Assembly: GCA_020161355.1 (NCBI GenBank)
Contig: JAIUOF010000008.1
Span: 182,179 to 246,178 of the forward strand
Source of the DNA: Bacteroidota bacterium
GTDB taxonomy: Bacteria; Bacteroidota; Bacteroidia; Cytophagales; Spirosomataceae
Direction: 5' to 3'
Length of the DNA: 64,000 nucleotides
Shown: positions 53,218-62,222 of the stretch, one piece after another
Position numbering within the stretch: position 1 is the stretch's first letter
Layout: every line of letters starts with the position of its first letter
Made by a program: the position numbers and the translations under genes
The notes under the pieces: generated by a model
What the model was told of the DNA's origin: nothing
The model's input: only the letters and a program-made list of their open reading frames with translations
Database searches by the model: none

Positions 53218-53789
53218 AAGAATTAACTTTACAAGAGCCAAAACCAATTTTGACGGTAAACAAGTGGAAGTTTATCATCTGGCTTTTTATTGTAACTATT
53301 ATAATGTTTTTTGCGGCATTTACCAGTGCATATTTGGTAAGAAGGGCTGAAGGCAACTGGACTGATTTTCAGATTCCTGTTATTTTTTGGTATAGTACTG
53401 CCGTGTTAGTGGTTAGTAGTGTGTTTATGCATCTATCCTATTTAGCTGCCAAAAAGGATGAATTCCTAAAATTAAGAACTTTCATAAGCCTTACTTTCGG
53501 TTTTGGTCTCTTATTTTTGGTGATGCAGTATCTGGGATGGCTGGATTTGCAATCTCAGGGGATATTTTTAAAAGGAAATCCATCAGGCTCATTTTATTAT
53601 GTGCTTACCGGATTGCATGGATTTCACCTTGTTACGGGTTTAGTGGTTTTGCTGTATGCATTTCTTGCGGCTCGGAAAATGGCAGTACATTCAAAAAATA
53701 TGACTCAGATAGAGGTATGTGCTACTTACTGGCATTTCCTTGATATTCTTTGGGTCTATTTGTTTTTGTTTTTATTATTTTTCAGATAA
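53214..53789 (+). CDS. Cytochrome c oxidase subunit III-like protein (short form)
   Basis: This 191-residue membrane protein of the heme-copper oxidase subunit III family has five predicted helices. Conserved parts are TSAYLVRRAEGNW, VLTGLHGFHLVTGLVVLLYA and CATYWHFLDILWVYLFLFLL. It overlaps ctaB by four bases. A second, longer subunit III gene follows after a terminator and promoter box. The pair may form one oxidase together or be used alternatively; sequence alone does not decide. Confidence 0.88.
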   Translation: MKELTLQEPKPILTVNKWKFIIWLFIVTIIMFFAAFTSAYLVRRAEGNWTDFQIPVIFWYSTAVLVVSSVFMHLSYLAAKKDEFLKLRTFISLTFGFGLLFLVMQYLGWLDLQSQGIFLKGNPSGSFYYVLTGLHGFHLVTGLVVLLYAFLAARKMAVHSKNMTQIEVCATYWHFLDILWVYLFLFLLFFR

Positions 53790-53811
53790 AATTTGTTTTT
53801 CGAAATATTAT

Positions 53812-53838
53812 TTTGGGTTTTTCCCAAATCATTTTTTT
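53812..53838 (+). terminator. Terminator between the two subunit III genes
   Basis: TTTGGG (53812-53817) and CCCAAA (53823-53828) form a short hairpin, followed by TCA and eight T. Confidence 0.65.
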
Positions 53839-53846
53839 TATATTTG
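53839..53846 (+). promoter_or_regulatory. -7 box of the second subunit III gene
   Basis: TATATTTG fits TAnnTTTG directly after the terminator, 25 bases before the ATG at 53872. Confidence 0.5.
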
Positions 53847-53871
53847 TCCTAAATCTTAAATAATTGTTTTT

Positions 53872-54633
53872 ATGGCAGTTGCTAAAACTTCTTTAAACCC
53901 TGAACATTTAACCTGGAAAGGAGGAACCCAACCTTTGAAAGTGGGTTATGGAAAAATCATGATGTGGATATTTTTGTTATCCGATACATTTACTTTTTCT
54001 GCCTTATTGATTTCCTATGGATTGATCAGATTTGGTTCACCGAGTTTCAAGGATGTTGTTCCGGAAATGACTCATAAGACATTCGAATTGTCATATAAAT
54101 ACTGGCCGGTACCTGAGAAAGTATTCGAATCAGTGCCGTTTTTGCATGGCGTATCTCTGCCTTTGGTTTTTGTGGGTATTATGACCTTTATTTTGATTTT
54201 TAGTTCTGTAACCATGGTTTTGGCTGTAGAAGCCGGTCATAGAAGAGATAAAGCCGATGTTGAAAAATGGATGCTTTGGACCATATTAGGTGGCTTAACT
54301 TTCCTTGGGTCACAGGCTTGGGAATGGTCGCACTTTATTCATGGTACAGAACATGGTCTGGTTTTGGCAGACGGATCTAAAGTCTTTGGGGCCAATCTGG
54401 CAGTAAATGAGTATGGCCCGGTACCCTTTGCGGATTTGTTCTTTTTTATTACCGGTTTCCATGGTACGCACGTGTTATCAGGTGTGATTTTGAATATTAT
54501 TATTTTTTATAATACCGCCAATGGTGTTTATGAAAAAAGAGGACATTACGAGATGGTTGAGAAAGTTGGTCTTTACTGGCACTTTGTTGATTTGGTGTGG
54601 GTATTTGTATTTACATTCTTTTATTTGGTTTAA
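53872..54633 (+). CDS. coxC: Cytochrome c oxidase subunit III (long form)
   Basis: This 253-residue subunit III has conserved parts GKIMMWIFLLSDTFTFSALL, LGSQAWEWSHFIHGTEHG, FFFITGFHGTHVLSGVILNI and GLYWHFVDLVWVFVFTFFYL. Helix content and length fit a full subunit III. It starts a second transcription unit together with subunit IV, SCO, DUF420 and the small membrane protein, all in the same direction with short gaps. Confidence 0.93.
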   Translation: MAVAKTSLNPEHLTWKGGTQPLKVGYGKIMMWIFLLSDTFTFSALLISYGLIRFGSPSFKDVVPEMTHKTFELSYKYWPVPEKVFESVPFLHGVSLPLVFVGIMTFILIFSSVTMVLAVEAGHRRDKADVEKWMLWTILGGLTFLGSQAWEWSHFIHGTEHGLVLADGSKVFGANLAVNEYGPVPFADLFFFITGFHGTHVLSGVILNIIIFYNTANGVYEKRGHYEMVEKVGLYWHFVDLVWVFVFTFFYLV

Positions 54634-54655
54634 AATTTTAAAATAAGATATAAAA

Positions 54656-54979
54656 ATGGAAAGTCATAGCATAAACGGAGAAAGACAAAAACCTCAAACC
54701 AAAGCTCTTTGGAAGGTGTTTTGGATATTGTTGGTAATTACAGCTTTTGAATTTGGTGTTGCATTCGGCCTGGACGCTGATACTTTTAAATGGACTAAAA
54801 TCCTGATTTTCATTATCATGACAATAGTGAAGGCTTATTACATTGTAGGTACCTTCATGCACTTGAAAGATGAGGTAAAAACCATGATTTGGTCTATTAT
54901 TTTGCCAGCCCTTTTTGTGGTTTGGCTACTGGTTGCATTAATTATCGAAGGTGGATACATTGGATTAGTTAGAGGCTGA
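54656..54979 (+). CDS. Cytochrome c oxidase subunit IV (prokaryotic type)
   Basis: This 107-residue protein has three predicted helices, with WKVFWILLVITAFEFGVAFG, IIMTIVKAYYIVGTFMHLKD and a last helix near 80-100. The block KAYYIVGTFMHLKDE is typical for bacterial subunit IV (CtaF/CyoD-like). Its stop overlaps the ATG of the SCO gene by one base. Confidence 0.9.
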   Translation: MESHSINGERQKPQTKALWKVFWILLVITAFEFGVAFGLDADTFKWTKILIFIIMTIVKAYYIVGTFMHLKDEVKTMIWSIILPALFVVWLLVALIIEGGYIGLVRG

Positions 54980-55659
54980 TGTCAAAGCAAAATTTTAAAG
55001 TCGGAATACTCCTGATAACTTTGGGTATTCCGGCTTTTGTTTTTCTGTTTCTTAAGTTTTTTGGAAAGAATAAATTTGACTTACCTTATTATTTCCCTAA
55101 ACTGAATGAAAGTGGCGAAGTAATGATTTCTGATGGGGATACGGTTTTTAGCCAGATTCCACGGTTTGTATTGTTAAATCAGGATAGCCTGCAATACGAA
55201 TCAGTAAAAGATACATCCCAGATAAAAGTTGTCAATTTCTTTTTTAGCCGGTGTGGCACTATTTGCCCAGTTACCAATAAAAATATCAACCGTCTTTCAG
55301 AAAGATTCAGGGACAAATCTGTAAAGTTTATTTCTATATCAGTAGATCCAAAATTTGACCGACCATGGATATTACAAAAATATAAGAATACTTTTTTATA
55401 CAGAAATAAGAATTGGGAGTTACTTACCGGTGATAAGAAATATATTTATGAGCTTGCAATCAAGGACTTTAAGTTGCCTGTATCCGATGCTTCAGAATAT
55501 GACCCAAATATTAAAGATACAGACGAAACCTTTATACACTCAGAGAAGTTTTTATTATTAGACAACAAAGGCTTTGTTAGGGGAATTTATGACGGTACCA
55601 ATGAACCAGATGTAGAAAGGCTCTCTGTCGAGATAAAAGTTTTATTAACTCAGAATTAA
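54979..55659 (+). CDS. SCO family copper chaperone
   Basis: This 226-residue membrane-anchored thioredoxin-fold protein delivers copper to, or keeps reduced, the CuA site of subunit II. The copper motif CxxxC is in FFFSRCGTICPVTNKN near residue 92, and the later His is in ETFIHSEKFLLLDNKG. One N-terminal anchor helix (ILLITLGIPAFVFLFLKFFG) precedes the domain. It sits in the oxidase operon, one base overlapping subunit IV. Confidence 0.93.
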   Translation: MSKQNFKVGILLITLGIPAFVFLFLKFFGKNKFDLPYYFPKLNESGEVMISDGDTVFSQIPRFVLLNQDSLQYESVKDTSQIKVVNFFFSRCGTICPVTNKNINRLSERFRDKSVKFISISVDPKFDRPWILQKYKNTFLYRNKNWELLTGDKKYIYELAIKDFKLPVSDASEYDPNIKDTDETFIHSEKFLLLDNKGFVRGIYDGTNEPDVERLSVEIKVLLTQN

Positions 55660-55665
55660 GATTTT

Positions 55666-56193
55666 GTGGAAAAGAAAAAAGATTCATTATTAGTAATTAA
55701 TATTATTTCTGTTGCCGTTCCTGTAGTTGTAGCAGTATTGCTTGGTATTAGGTCTAAGTTAGATTTAGGAGAATGGACAAGGCATTTGCCATTTTTAAAT
55801 GCCATAATTAATTCATTAACTGCTATTTTTTTGCTCGTGGGGCTTTATTTTATTAAAAATGGCAATATTGCCCTACATAAATTATTCCTTTCGTTAGGGT
55901 TTGCGTTTGGTGGTTTATTTTTGGTGTTTTATGTATTGTATCACATCAGCAACCCTTCTACCTCGTTTGGAGGTGAGGGTTTTATCAGATATTTGTATTA
56001 TTTTGTCTTAATTTCACATATTGTGTCATCACTGGTAGTATTGCCGTTTGTTCTGAGGGCATATTATTTTGGATGGTTCAGGATGGACACAAGCCATAAA
56101 AAGATTGTAAAAATTGCTTTCCCAATCTGGTTATACGTATCCGTGACTGGGGTAATAGCCTACTTGATGATTTCGCCTTATTATATTTTTTAA
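55666..56193 (+). CDS. DUF420 membrane protein
   Basis: This 175-residue, five-helix membrane protein starts at GTG 55666 (VEKKKDSLLVINII), seven bases after the SCO gene. Family parts are LGEWTRHLPFLNAIINSLTA, KNGNIALHKLFLSLGFAFGG, YLYYFVLISHIVSSLVVLPF and SHKKIVKIAFPIWLYVSVTG. Relatives include CtaM of Bacillus-type oxidases, an assembly factor. A role in oxidase assembly is likely from family and place. Confidence 0.88.
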   Translation: MEKKKDSLLVINIISVAVPVVVAVLLGIRSKLDLGEWTRHLPFLNAIINSLTAIFLLVGLYFIKNGNIALHKLFLSLGFAFGGLFLVFYVLYHISNPSTSFGGEGFIRYLYYFVLISHIVSSLVVLPFVLRAYYFGWFRMDTSHKKIVKIAFPIWLYVSVTGVIAYLMISPYYIF

Positions 56194-56220
56194 ACTCATA
56201 AAAAGAGCACTTATTTTTAA

Positions 56221-56490
56221 ATGAAAAAGCTGATTGCTACGGGAGTTTTACTTTTAATGCAGGTGGCTACGTATGCCCAATGTGCCATGTGCCGTGCCAC
56301 TGTTGAGAGTAATCTTAGTGAAGGAAGGGGAGTGATAGGCACCGGATTGAATTTTGGTATCCTTTATCTATTGGTAATTCCTTATTTATCCGTTGGTGCA
56401 CTTATTTTTTTATGGTTTAAATACGGGAAAAAAGAGCTGAAAGAAAGGCTGGAATCTGAAGCCAGACTTAAGGAGGTTTTGGGGAAGTAG
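56221..56490 (+). CDS. Small membrane protein with CxxC at mature N terminus
   Basis: This 89-residue protein has a signal-like N terminus (MKKLIATGVLLLMQVATYAQ) followed at once by CAMCRATVESN, then one helix (about 45-66) and a Lys/Glu-rich cytoplasmic tail. I do not know a name for it. It is the last gene of the oxidase block, 27 bases after DUF420. The CxxC on the periplasmic side suggests metal binding or thiol exchange in oxidase assembly, which is inference only. Confidence 0.7.
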   Translation: MKKLIATGVLLLMQVATYAQCAMCRATVESNLSEGRGVIGTGLNFGILYLLVIPYLSVGALIFLWFKYGKKELKERLESEARLKEVLGK

Positions 56491-56584
56491 TAAAATCTAA
56501 ATTCTCATTTAGATTTGGTTAATAAACTTTTTGGGAAGAAAATATAAGCAATCCTGGGATAAAAATTTCAAGGATAATAAAAAC

Positions 56585-56608
56585 AAAAAAGCGACCGTTG
56601 GGCCGCTT
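56585..56608 (-). terminator. Terminator of the OmpA/TSP3 gene
   Basis: On the minus strand AGCGGCC, a short loop and GGTCGCT (one G-T pair) are followed by a T-run. Confidence 0.7.
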
Positions 56609-56631
56609 TCTTTGTTTAATATCAATATAAC

Positions 56632-58356
56632 TTATTTCAAAAGGAATTCAGTTCTTGAACCTGATTTTACACCGTTAGGAGTAGTGTAGAAGCTGTTTGG
56701 ATCTTCATCGCCAAATCCATTGTATGTCATTCTGGATTTAGAAATACATTTTTTCTTCATAAAATAAGAATAAATCGCACAGGCTCTGAGTTTAGCCAAC
56801 CTAACATTTTGAGCATCGCTGCCTCCATCGTTGTAGGTATTTATAGTAAGTTGAGCATCTTTGCATCTACCTAAAACATCACATACCTGCTGCAAGGCCT
56901 TATATGATGTAGGTTTGATTTTGTTGGTACCAGGATAAAACTCAATACTTTGTGATGCGAAGCTTAATTTACTTAATTCATCACTGGTAATCACACAGCC
57001 GCTTGAGGATTTAAAACCTCTCATTGGAGCCAAACCATTTACATAACCCTCAGGACATCCTCCGTTGCTCATTAGTCCGGCTACCGAAGGACATTTGTCT
57101 TTATTGTCAGGAACACCGTCTCCGTCAGAATCAGGACAACCATTAGCCGAAGCCAAACCTTTTACGTTCAGACAGTCATCGTTGGCGTCTGCAACACCAT
57201 CACCATCGGTATCAGGACAACCATTTAGTGATGAAGGGCCTGCAATATTTGGACAGGCATCATCCTGATCGGCGATACCATCACCGTCTGTATCAGGACA
57301 ACCTTTTAGTTCTTTGATACCAGCTACATCAGGACATGAATCGTCTTTGTCGGCTACACCGTCGTGATCTCTGTCAGGACAGCCATTTAATAAAGCACTT
57401 CCCACCAAAGTAGGACAAGCATCGTTTTTATCAGCAATTCCGTCTCCATCAGAGTCTGGACAACCTTTCAGACCGATAGGCCCCACCACTGTTGGACATT
57501 CGTCATCTTTATCCGGAACTCCATCGCCATCAGTATCAGGACAACCCTGGAACTTAGGCAAACCCGCTTCGTTGGCACAAACATCACATTTGTCAACTAC
57601 ACCATCTTTGTCGGTATCTTTATCTCCGAATCTGTAAGAACCTAATACATTGGCAAGAAAATACCCGTCTTTTCGACCGGAATTACCTGCAAGACTCAGT
57701 CCGTCGAGATAGTCCGAAGTCGAAAATCTATATCCCGCTTCAGCTCCCAGTGTGACTCTCCGTGAAGCATTGTATTTTACACCAAGACCAACCGGAATAA
57801 CCGCAGCAATCCGATTGCCAAATTTATCCATTTTTGCCACATCAGCTGCCAAATCGGTAGGCCTAACCGGAAAACTGGCACCGGCCTCCTGATAGACTGT
57901 AGGATTGCTGTAGGTAGCACCAACTCCCGCGAATAAATAAGGTGACAAGGTTTTTTTCATAAACCCGTCACAAGTAAATCTCCTTTCTCTAAGTGGATAA
58001 TATTCACCCAATACGGCAGCTTCGACAAAAGGAGTAGAAGAGAAATTTAATCTTCTGTAATCCCACAATTTATCAGGGTTGTCCATATCTCGTCCAGCGA
58101 GTTTACCAACTAAAACCTGTGGTCTTATGGCGAAGAAATCACTGATGTGTTTTCTGAGGAACAAACCTCCCATAAGGTTATTTTGTGAGGCGTATGGCTT
58201 ACTACAGTGCATATCACCAAAATATTGGTTTACACCTGCAAGTGCACCTATTTCCCATGGAAAAGGCTTACATACTGAACAGGAATCTTGTGCTTTGGTT
58301 GAAATGGATCCAAAGGCAAAGAAGGTTAAGGAAATCAGTACTAACTTCTTCATCAT
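56632..58356 (-). CDS. Outer membrane OmpA-family protein with thrombospondin type 3 repeats
   Basis: This 574-residue exported protein has four parts: a signal peptide, an N-terminal outer-membrane beta-barrel-like part (about 30-250), a run of calcium-binding TSP3 repeats (about 250-440) and a C-terminal OmpA-like domain (about 470-574). The repeats have the pattern DxDxDGxxDxxDxCP, for example DTDGDGVPDKDDECP. The OmpA part is weakly conserved (INTYNDGGSDAQNVRLAKLR). It probably ties the outer membrane to peptidoglycan. The TSP3 repeats explain the repeated DNA in this gene. Confidence 0.9.
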   Translation of the reverse strand: MMKKLVLISLTFFAFGSISTKAQDSCSVCKPFPWEIGALAGVNQYFGDMHCSKPYASQNNLMGGLFLRKHISDFFAIRPQVLVGKLAGRDMDNPDKLWDYRRLNFSSTPFVEAAVLGEYYPLRERRFTCDGFMKKTLSPYLFAGVGATYSNPTVYQEAGASFPVRPTDLAADVAKMDKFGNRIAAVIPVGLGVKYNASRRVTLGAEAGYRFSTSDYLDGLSLAGNSGRKDGYFLANVLGSYRFGDKDTDKDGVVDKCDVCANEAGLPKFQGCPDTDGDGVPDKDDECPTVVGPIGLKGCPDSDGDGIADKNDACPTLVGSALLNGCPDRDHDGVADKDDSCPDVAGIKELKGCPDTDGDGIADQDDACPNIAGPSSLNGCPDTDGDGVADANDDCLNVKGLASANGCPDSDGDGVPDNKDKCPSVAGLMSNGGCPEGYVNGLAPMRGFKSSSGCVITSDELSKLSFASQSIEFYPGTNKIKPTSYKALQQVCDVLGRCKDAQLTINTYNDGGSDAQNVRLAKLRACAIYSYFMKKKCISKSRMTYNGFGDEDPNSFYTTPNGVKSGSRTEFLLK

Positions 58357-58485
58357 TTTTTAATAATTATTACTTGACAAACTACGGTTTTTAAAGCGTA
58401 ATTAACTGTTTTTTGCACGTTATAGAGACAAAAATATGCTTTTTAGATTTAAATTAAAACTATTTAAGCGAAATTTAATATCGTA

Positions 58486-60615
58486 CTACAATTTTTTGGC
58501 CAAATCTAACAAAAATGAATAATTCAGGGCTGTGTCTTTTAAAGCAGTAAAACGGCCTGAAGCTCCACCATGCCCTGCACTCATATTGGTATGTAAAATG
58601 AGAATGTTTTGATCAGTTTTATAAGCTCTTAGTTTAGCCACCCATTTTGCTGGCTCCCAATATTGTACTTGACTGTCATGAAGTCCTGCCGTCACTAAAA
58701 GATTGGGATATTTTTTTCTTTGTACCTGATCATAAGGCGAATAAGAAAGCATGTAATTGTAAGATTTTTTGTTTTTAGGATTTCCCCATTCTTCAAATTC
58801 TCCTGTAGTAAGCGGGATTGACTCATCAAGCATTGTAGTTACCACGTCCACAAAAGGCACTGCGGCCACGACACCTTTGTAAAGTTCAGGTGCCTGATTT
58901 ATGATTGCTCCCATCAGTAGGCCTCCTGCACTTCCGCCCATTGCAAAAAGTCTGTCAGAAGCAGTGTATTTTTTTTCAATCAAACCCCTTGAGCAATCTA
59001 CAAAATCATTAAAAGTGTTTATTTTCTTAAACATTTTACCATCCTCGTACCATTTCCGGCCCATTTCCTGGCCACCTCTGATATGGGTAATTGCATAAAC
59101 AAATCCACGATCAAGTAAACTCAGTCTCGTTGAACTAAAAGAGGCATCAGTTGAATAACCATAAGAGCCATAAGAATATTGAAGAAGTGGTGCAGAGCCA
59201 TCTATTTTGGTATTTTTATGGTAAACCAGCGAAACCGGGATGTTTACTCCATCTCTAGATTTGATGTAAAATCTTTCTGATTTGTAATTTTTTTTATCAA
59301 ATCCTCCCAAAATTTCCTGTTCTTTCCTAAGATATTTGGTTTTGGAAGTCATATCGTAGTCGAAAGTTGAACCCGGAGTGGTGAGCGAATTATAACCAAA
59401 TCGCAGCAAATTCGTATTGAAATCAGGATTTGTACCTATATAGGCATCATAGGCAGGTTCGCCAAAATCAACATAATGTTCCTGGTTGTTGGTTTGATCA
59501 ATAATTCGAAGTTTAATAAGGCCCTCATTTCTTTCCTGAATAACCAGATGGTTTTTAAAAACTTCAATTCCTTCCAACAGAACATCATTCCTATGAGCAA
59601 TTTTTTCTTTCCAAAGTTTGATATTGGAAGCATTTTTCTCTTCTACTTCAACCAACTTAAAATTGATAGCATTTCCAGAATTGGTTTTGACAAAAAACTT
59701 ATCTTGATAGTGTTCGACATAATATTCATGACCATTTTTTCGGGCTAAAAAGGTTTTAAACTCACCCAGAGGGTTGGATGCCTCAAGAAGTTGATATTCA
59801 GTAGCTACGCCATTTTGCTCAGATACAATGGCGATATATTTTTTAGATTTCATTCTATACAAACCTGTATAATACTGGTTGTCTTTTTCCTCGAAAACCA
59901 GTTGGTCGGAGGAGGGGTCTGTCCCTAAAATATGTCTGAAAATTTTATTCCCCAACAGGGTTTGCTGGTCCCTTACGATATAAAAAATCGTCTTATTATC
60001 AGCGGCCCATGCATAGCTACCCCCTTCAGTATTTTTGATGGTTTCGGGGTAAAGCTCTCCGGTTTTGAGATTTTTAAAAACAAGGTCATAGTTACGTCGG
60101 CTGACAGTATCTGTTCCATAGGCCATAATTTCTTCATTATCTGATATTTCAAAACCTCCTATTTGAAAATACGCTTTATCTTTTCCCAATTGATTACCAT
60201 CAAGAATCACCTCTTCTACGGCATCAAGATTATCTTTTTTACGGCAATAAACCGGGTATTCACCTCCTTCGACAAATTTTGAATAGTAGTAAAAAGATCC
60301 ATCTTTGTATGGCACCGACTCATCTTTTTCTTTAATTCGGGCTTTCATTTCCTCAAATAATGCCTCTCTTTGAGCAGCTATTGGTTTCATTACAGCTTCC
60401 AGATATTCGTTTTCGGCATTTAAATATTTTAAAACTTCAGGGTCTTCCCGCTGATTTAACCAATAGTAATTGTCGGTACGGGTATGATTATGCATGGTAA
60501 TGTCATGAGGTCTTTTTTCGGCAGATGGTGCCAAAATACCCTTATTGGAAATTTTTTGAGCCATTGAAAGATTAATTACATTTAAAAACAAAAGTACCAG
60601 ATTAATTTTTTTCAT
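58486..60615 (-). CDS. S9 family peptidase (oligopeptidase B-like)
   Basis: This 709-residue prolyl oligopeptidase-family serine peptidase has a signal-like N terminus (INLVLLFLNVINLSMAQ), an N-terminal beta-propeller (about 60-430) and a C-terminal alpha/beta hydrolase domain. The catalytic Ser is in FAMGGSAGGLLMGAI, Asp probably in LLVTAGLHDSQVQYW and His in MSAGHGGASGRF. The IRGGQEMGRKWYEDGK block is typical of oligopeptidase B, which cleaves after basic residues. The propeller restricts it to short peptides. Confidence 0.93.
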   Translation of the reverse strand: MKKINLVLLFLNVINLSMAQKISNKGILAPSAEKRPHDITMHNHTRTDNYYWLNQREDPEVLKYLNAENEYLEAVMKPIAAQREALFEEMKARIKEKDESVPYKDGSFYYYSKFVEGGEYPVYCRKKDNLDAVEEVILDGNQLGKDKAYFQIGGFEISDNEEIMAYGTDTVSRRNYDLVFKNLKTGELYPETIKNTEGGSYAWAADNKTIFYIVRDQQTLLGNKIFRHILGTDPSSDQLVFEEKDNQYYTGLYRMKSKKYIAIVSEQNGVATEYQLLEASNPLGEFKTFLARKNGHEYYVEHYQDKFFVKTNSGNAINFKLVEVEEKNASNIKLWKEKIAHRNDVLLEGIEVFKNHLVIQERNEGLIKLRIIDQTNNQEHYVDFGEPAYDAYIGTNPDFNTNLLRFGYNSLTTPGSTFDYDMTSKTKYLRKEQEILGGFDKKNYKSERFYIKSRDGVNIPVSLVYHKNTKIDGSAPLLQYSYGSYGYSTDASFSSTRLSLLDRGFVYAITHIRGGQEMGRKWYEDGKMFKKINTFNDFVDCSRGLIEKKYTASDRLFAMGGSAGGLLMGAIINQAPELYKGVVAAVPFVDVVTTMLDESIPLTTGEFEEWGNPKNKKSYNYMLSYSPYDQVQRKKYPNLLVTAGLHDSQVQYWEPAKWVAKLRAYKTDQNILILHTNMSAGHGGASGRFTALKDTALNYSFLLDLAKKL

Positions 60616-60728
60616 TTAGTATAGAGCTTTTTAGTTTTGGACAAAAAAAATCAAAAGATTATTTATTTTCTTAATTTAATATTGAATATTTACTAAATAA
60701 ATGAAATAACTCCCATCAAACCCTCGAA

Positions 60729-62204
60729 ATGAGTAAAATTAGATTTTTAATAGTTGCTTTAGTGTTAATAATGACGGCATTTTCTCCTGAAAAAGATGAA
60801 ATGCTGAGTGTTTTTTTTAAAATCAATAAAGATGTATTGGAAAACGGCCGTTCATACGAAACACTAAGAGATGCCACCAATACGATTGGGCATAGATTGA
60901 CGGGAAGTACAAATGGAAAGAAGGCAGAGGAGTTCGCTTTTCAACTTTTTAAAAAATATGGCTTTAACAATACGAAATACATGCCTTTCGTGGTAGAATC
61001 CTGGGCCAGAGATACAGTAAGCCTTTCCCTTGTGCCTGAAGAAAGCGATAATTTTGTGGATTTTGATGTGGTAGCTCTGGCACATTCACCGGTGTCTTCT
61101 CATGTTACTGCCAAGATTGTGGACTGTGGCGATGGCCTGGAGCCTGATTTTGAAAAGGTTAAAGACGAAATAAAAGGGAAAGTTGCTCTGCTCAATATCA
61201 ATATTCAGAAAGAAGAAAATAAAGGTCAAAAAAACCTTCACAGATCTGAAAAAACTGCTTTGGCAATTAAATACGGGGCAGTGGGTGTGATTATTGCCAA
61301 TGCTGTAGATGGAGAGGTTTTGTTAACAGGAACAGCATCTGTTACAGGAGAGTTGATTCCGATTCCCGCAGTTTGTGTATCGAAGGAATCAGGAAAGGTT
61401 ATGAGAAGGTGGATAAAAGACGAACAAAATATTCTGGCTGTGATCGACATGCGGAATTTTAGTCGCCCAATCAATGCCAGGAATGTGGTTGCTACATTGC
61501 CGGGAACTTCTAAAAAACTGAAAAATGAAAAAATAGTCATTGGCGGTCATCTGGACTCATGGGATCTGGCCACTGGTGCCATGGATAACGGTATTGGGTC
61601 TTTTACGGTTTTAGACATAGCCCGTGTTTTTAAATCGCTGAATCTTAAAACCAAACGCTCGATTGAGTTTGTGATGTTTATGGGAGAAGAGCAGGGACTT
61701 TTGGGTTCAAAAGCTATGGCGAAGAAATATGCCGAGACAGGAGAAATCAAGAATGTAAAATTGATGATGAATCTTGACATGGTCAATAACGCTATGGGTT
61801 TCAATGCCTCTGGCAATGATGAGCTGAAAGCCAAAATGGATGAACTCGGTGCTCTGATTCAGAAAGTAGATGCTAACTATAAAAATATGAACCATAATCG
61901 GGCAGGCCTGCACAGTGACCACCAGCCATTTATGCTTAAAGGAGTGCCTGTTTGTAATCCTTCAGGCAGCTTCCCTGTGAAAGCCTACGGCTGTTACCAT
62001 GCCAATTGCGATAGGATAGACCTGATTGATAAAGACCAAATTAACAACAACGTAAGGTTTACAGCTATGATGCTGTATGCATTGGCCAATATGGACGAGT
62101 TGCCGGCTAAGTTTAGGTCAAGTGAGGAAACCAGAGATTTTCTGATCAAACAAGACCTGAAAAAAGAGTTGGTGATTGGGAAAGACTGGCATTGGGAAGA
62201 GTAA
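60729..62204 (+). CDS. M28 family zinc aminopeptidase with PA domain
   Basis: This 491-residue exported peptidase has an N-terminal signal sequence, a PA-type insert (about 125-235) and a C-terminal M28 domain. Zinc ligands are predicted in VIGGHLDSWDLATGAMDNG (His and Asp), FMGEEQGLLGSKAMA (Glu pair), MMNLDMVNNA (Asp) and LHSDHQPFMLKG (His). It releases N-terminal residues or dipeptides; specificity is not clear. It is followed after 18 bases by comM. Confidence 0.92.
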   Translation: MSKIRFLIVALVLIMTAFSPEKDEMLSVFFKINKDVLENGRSYETLRDATNTIGHRLTGSTNGKKAEEFAFQLFKKYGFNNTKYMPFVVESWARDTVSLSLVPEESDNFVDFDVVALAHSPVSSHVTAKIVDCGDGLEPDFEKVKDEIKGKVALLNINIQKEENKGQKNLHRSEKTALAIKYGAVGVIIANAVDGEVLLTGTASVTGELIPIPAVCVSKESGKVMRRWIKDEQNILAVIDMRNFSRPINARNVVATLPGTSKKLKNEKIVIGGHLDSWDLATGAMDNGIGSFTVLDIARVFKSLNLKTKRSIEFVMFMGEEQGLLGSKAMAKKYAETGEIKNVKLMMNLDMVNNAMGFNASGNDELKAKMDELGALIQKVDANYKNMNHNRAGLHSDHQPFMLKGVPVCNPSGSFPVKAYGCYHANCDRIDLIDKDQINNNVRFTAMMLYALANMDELPAKFRSSEETRDFLIKQDLKKELVIGKDWHWEE

Positions 62205-62222
62205 TAATTTTTTTGAATTGAT

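Noticed and set aside
57080..57620. Repeated DNA resembling a tandem repeat or array
   Set aside because: It encodes the TSP3 repeats of the OmpA-family protein; period and sequence follow the calcium-binding motif.
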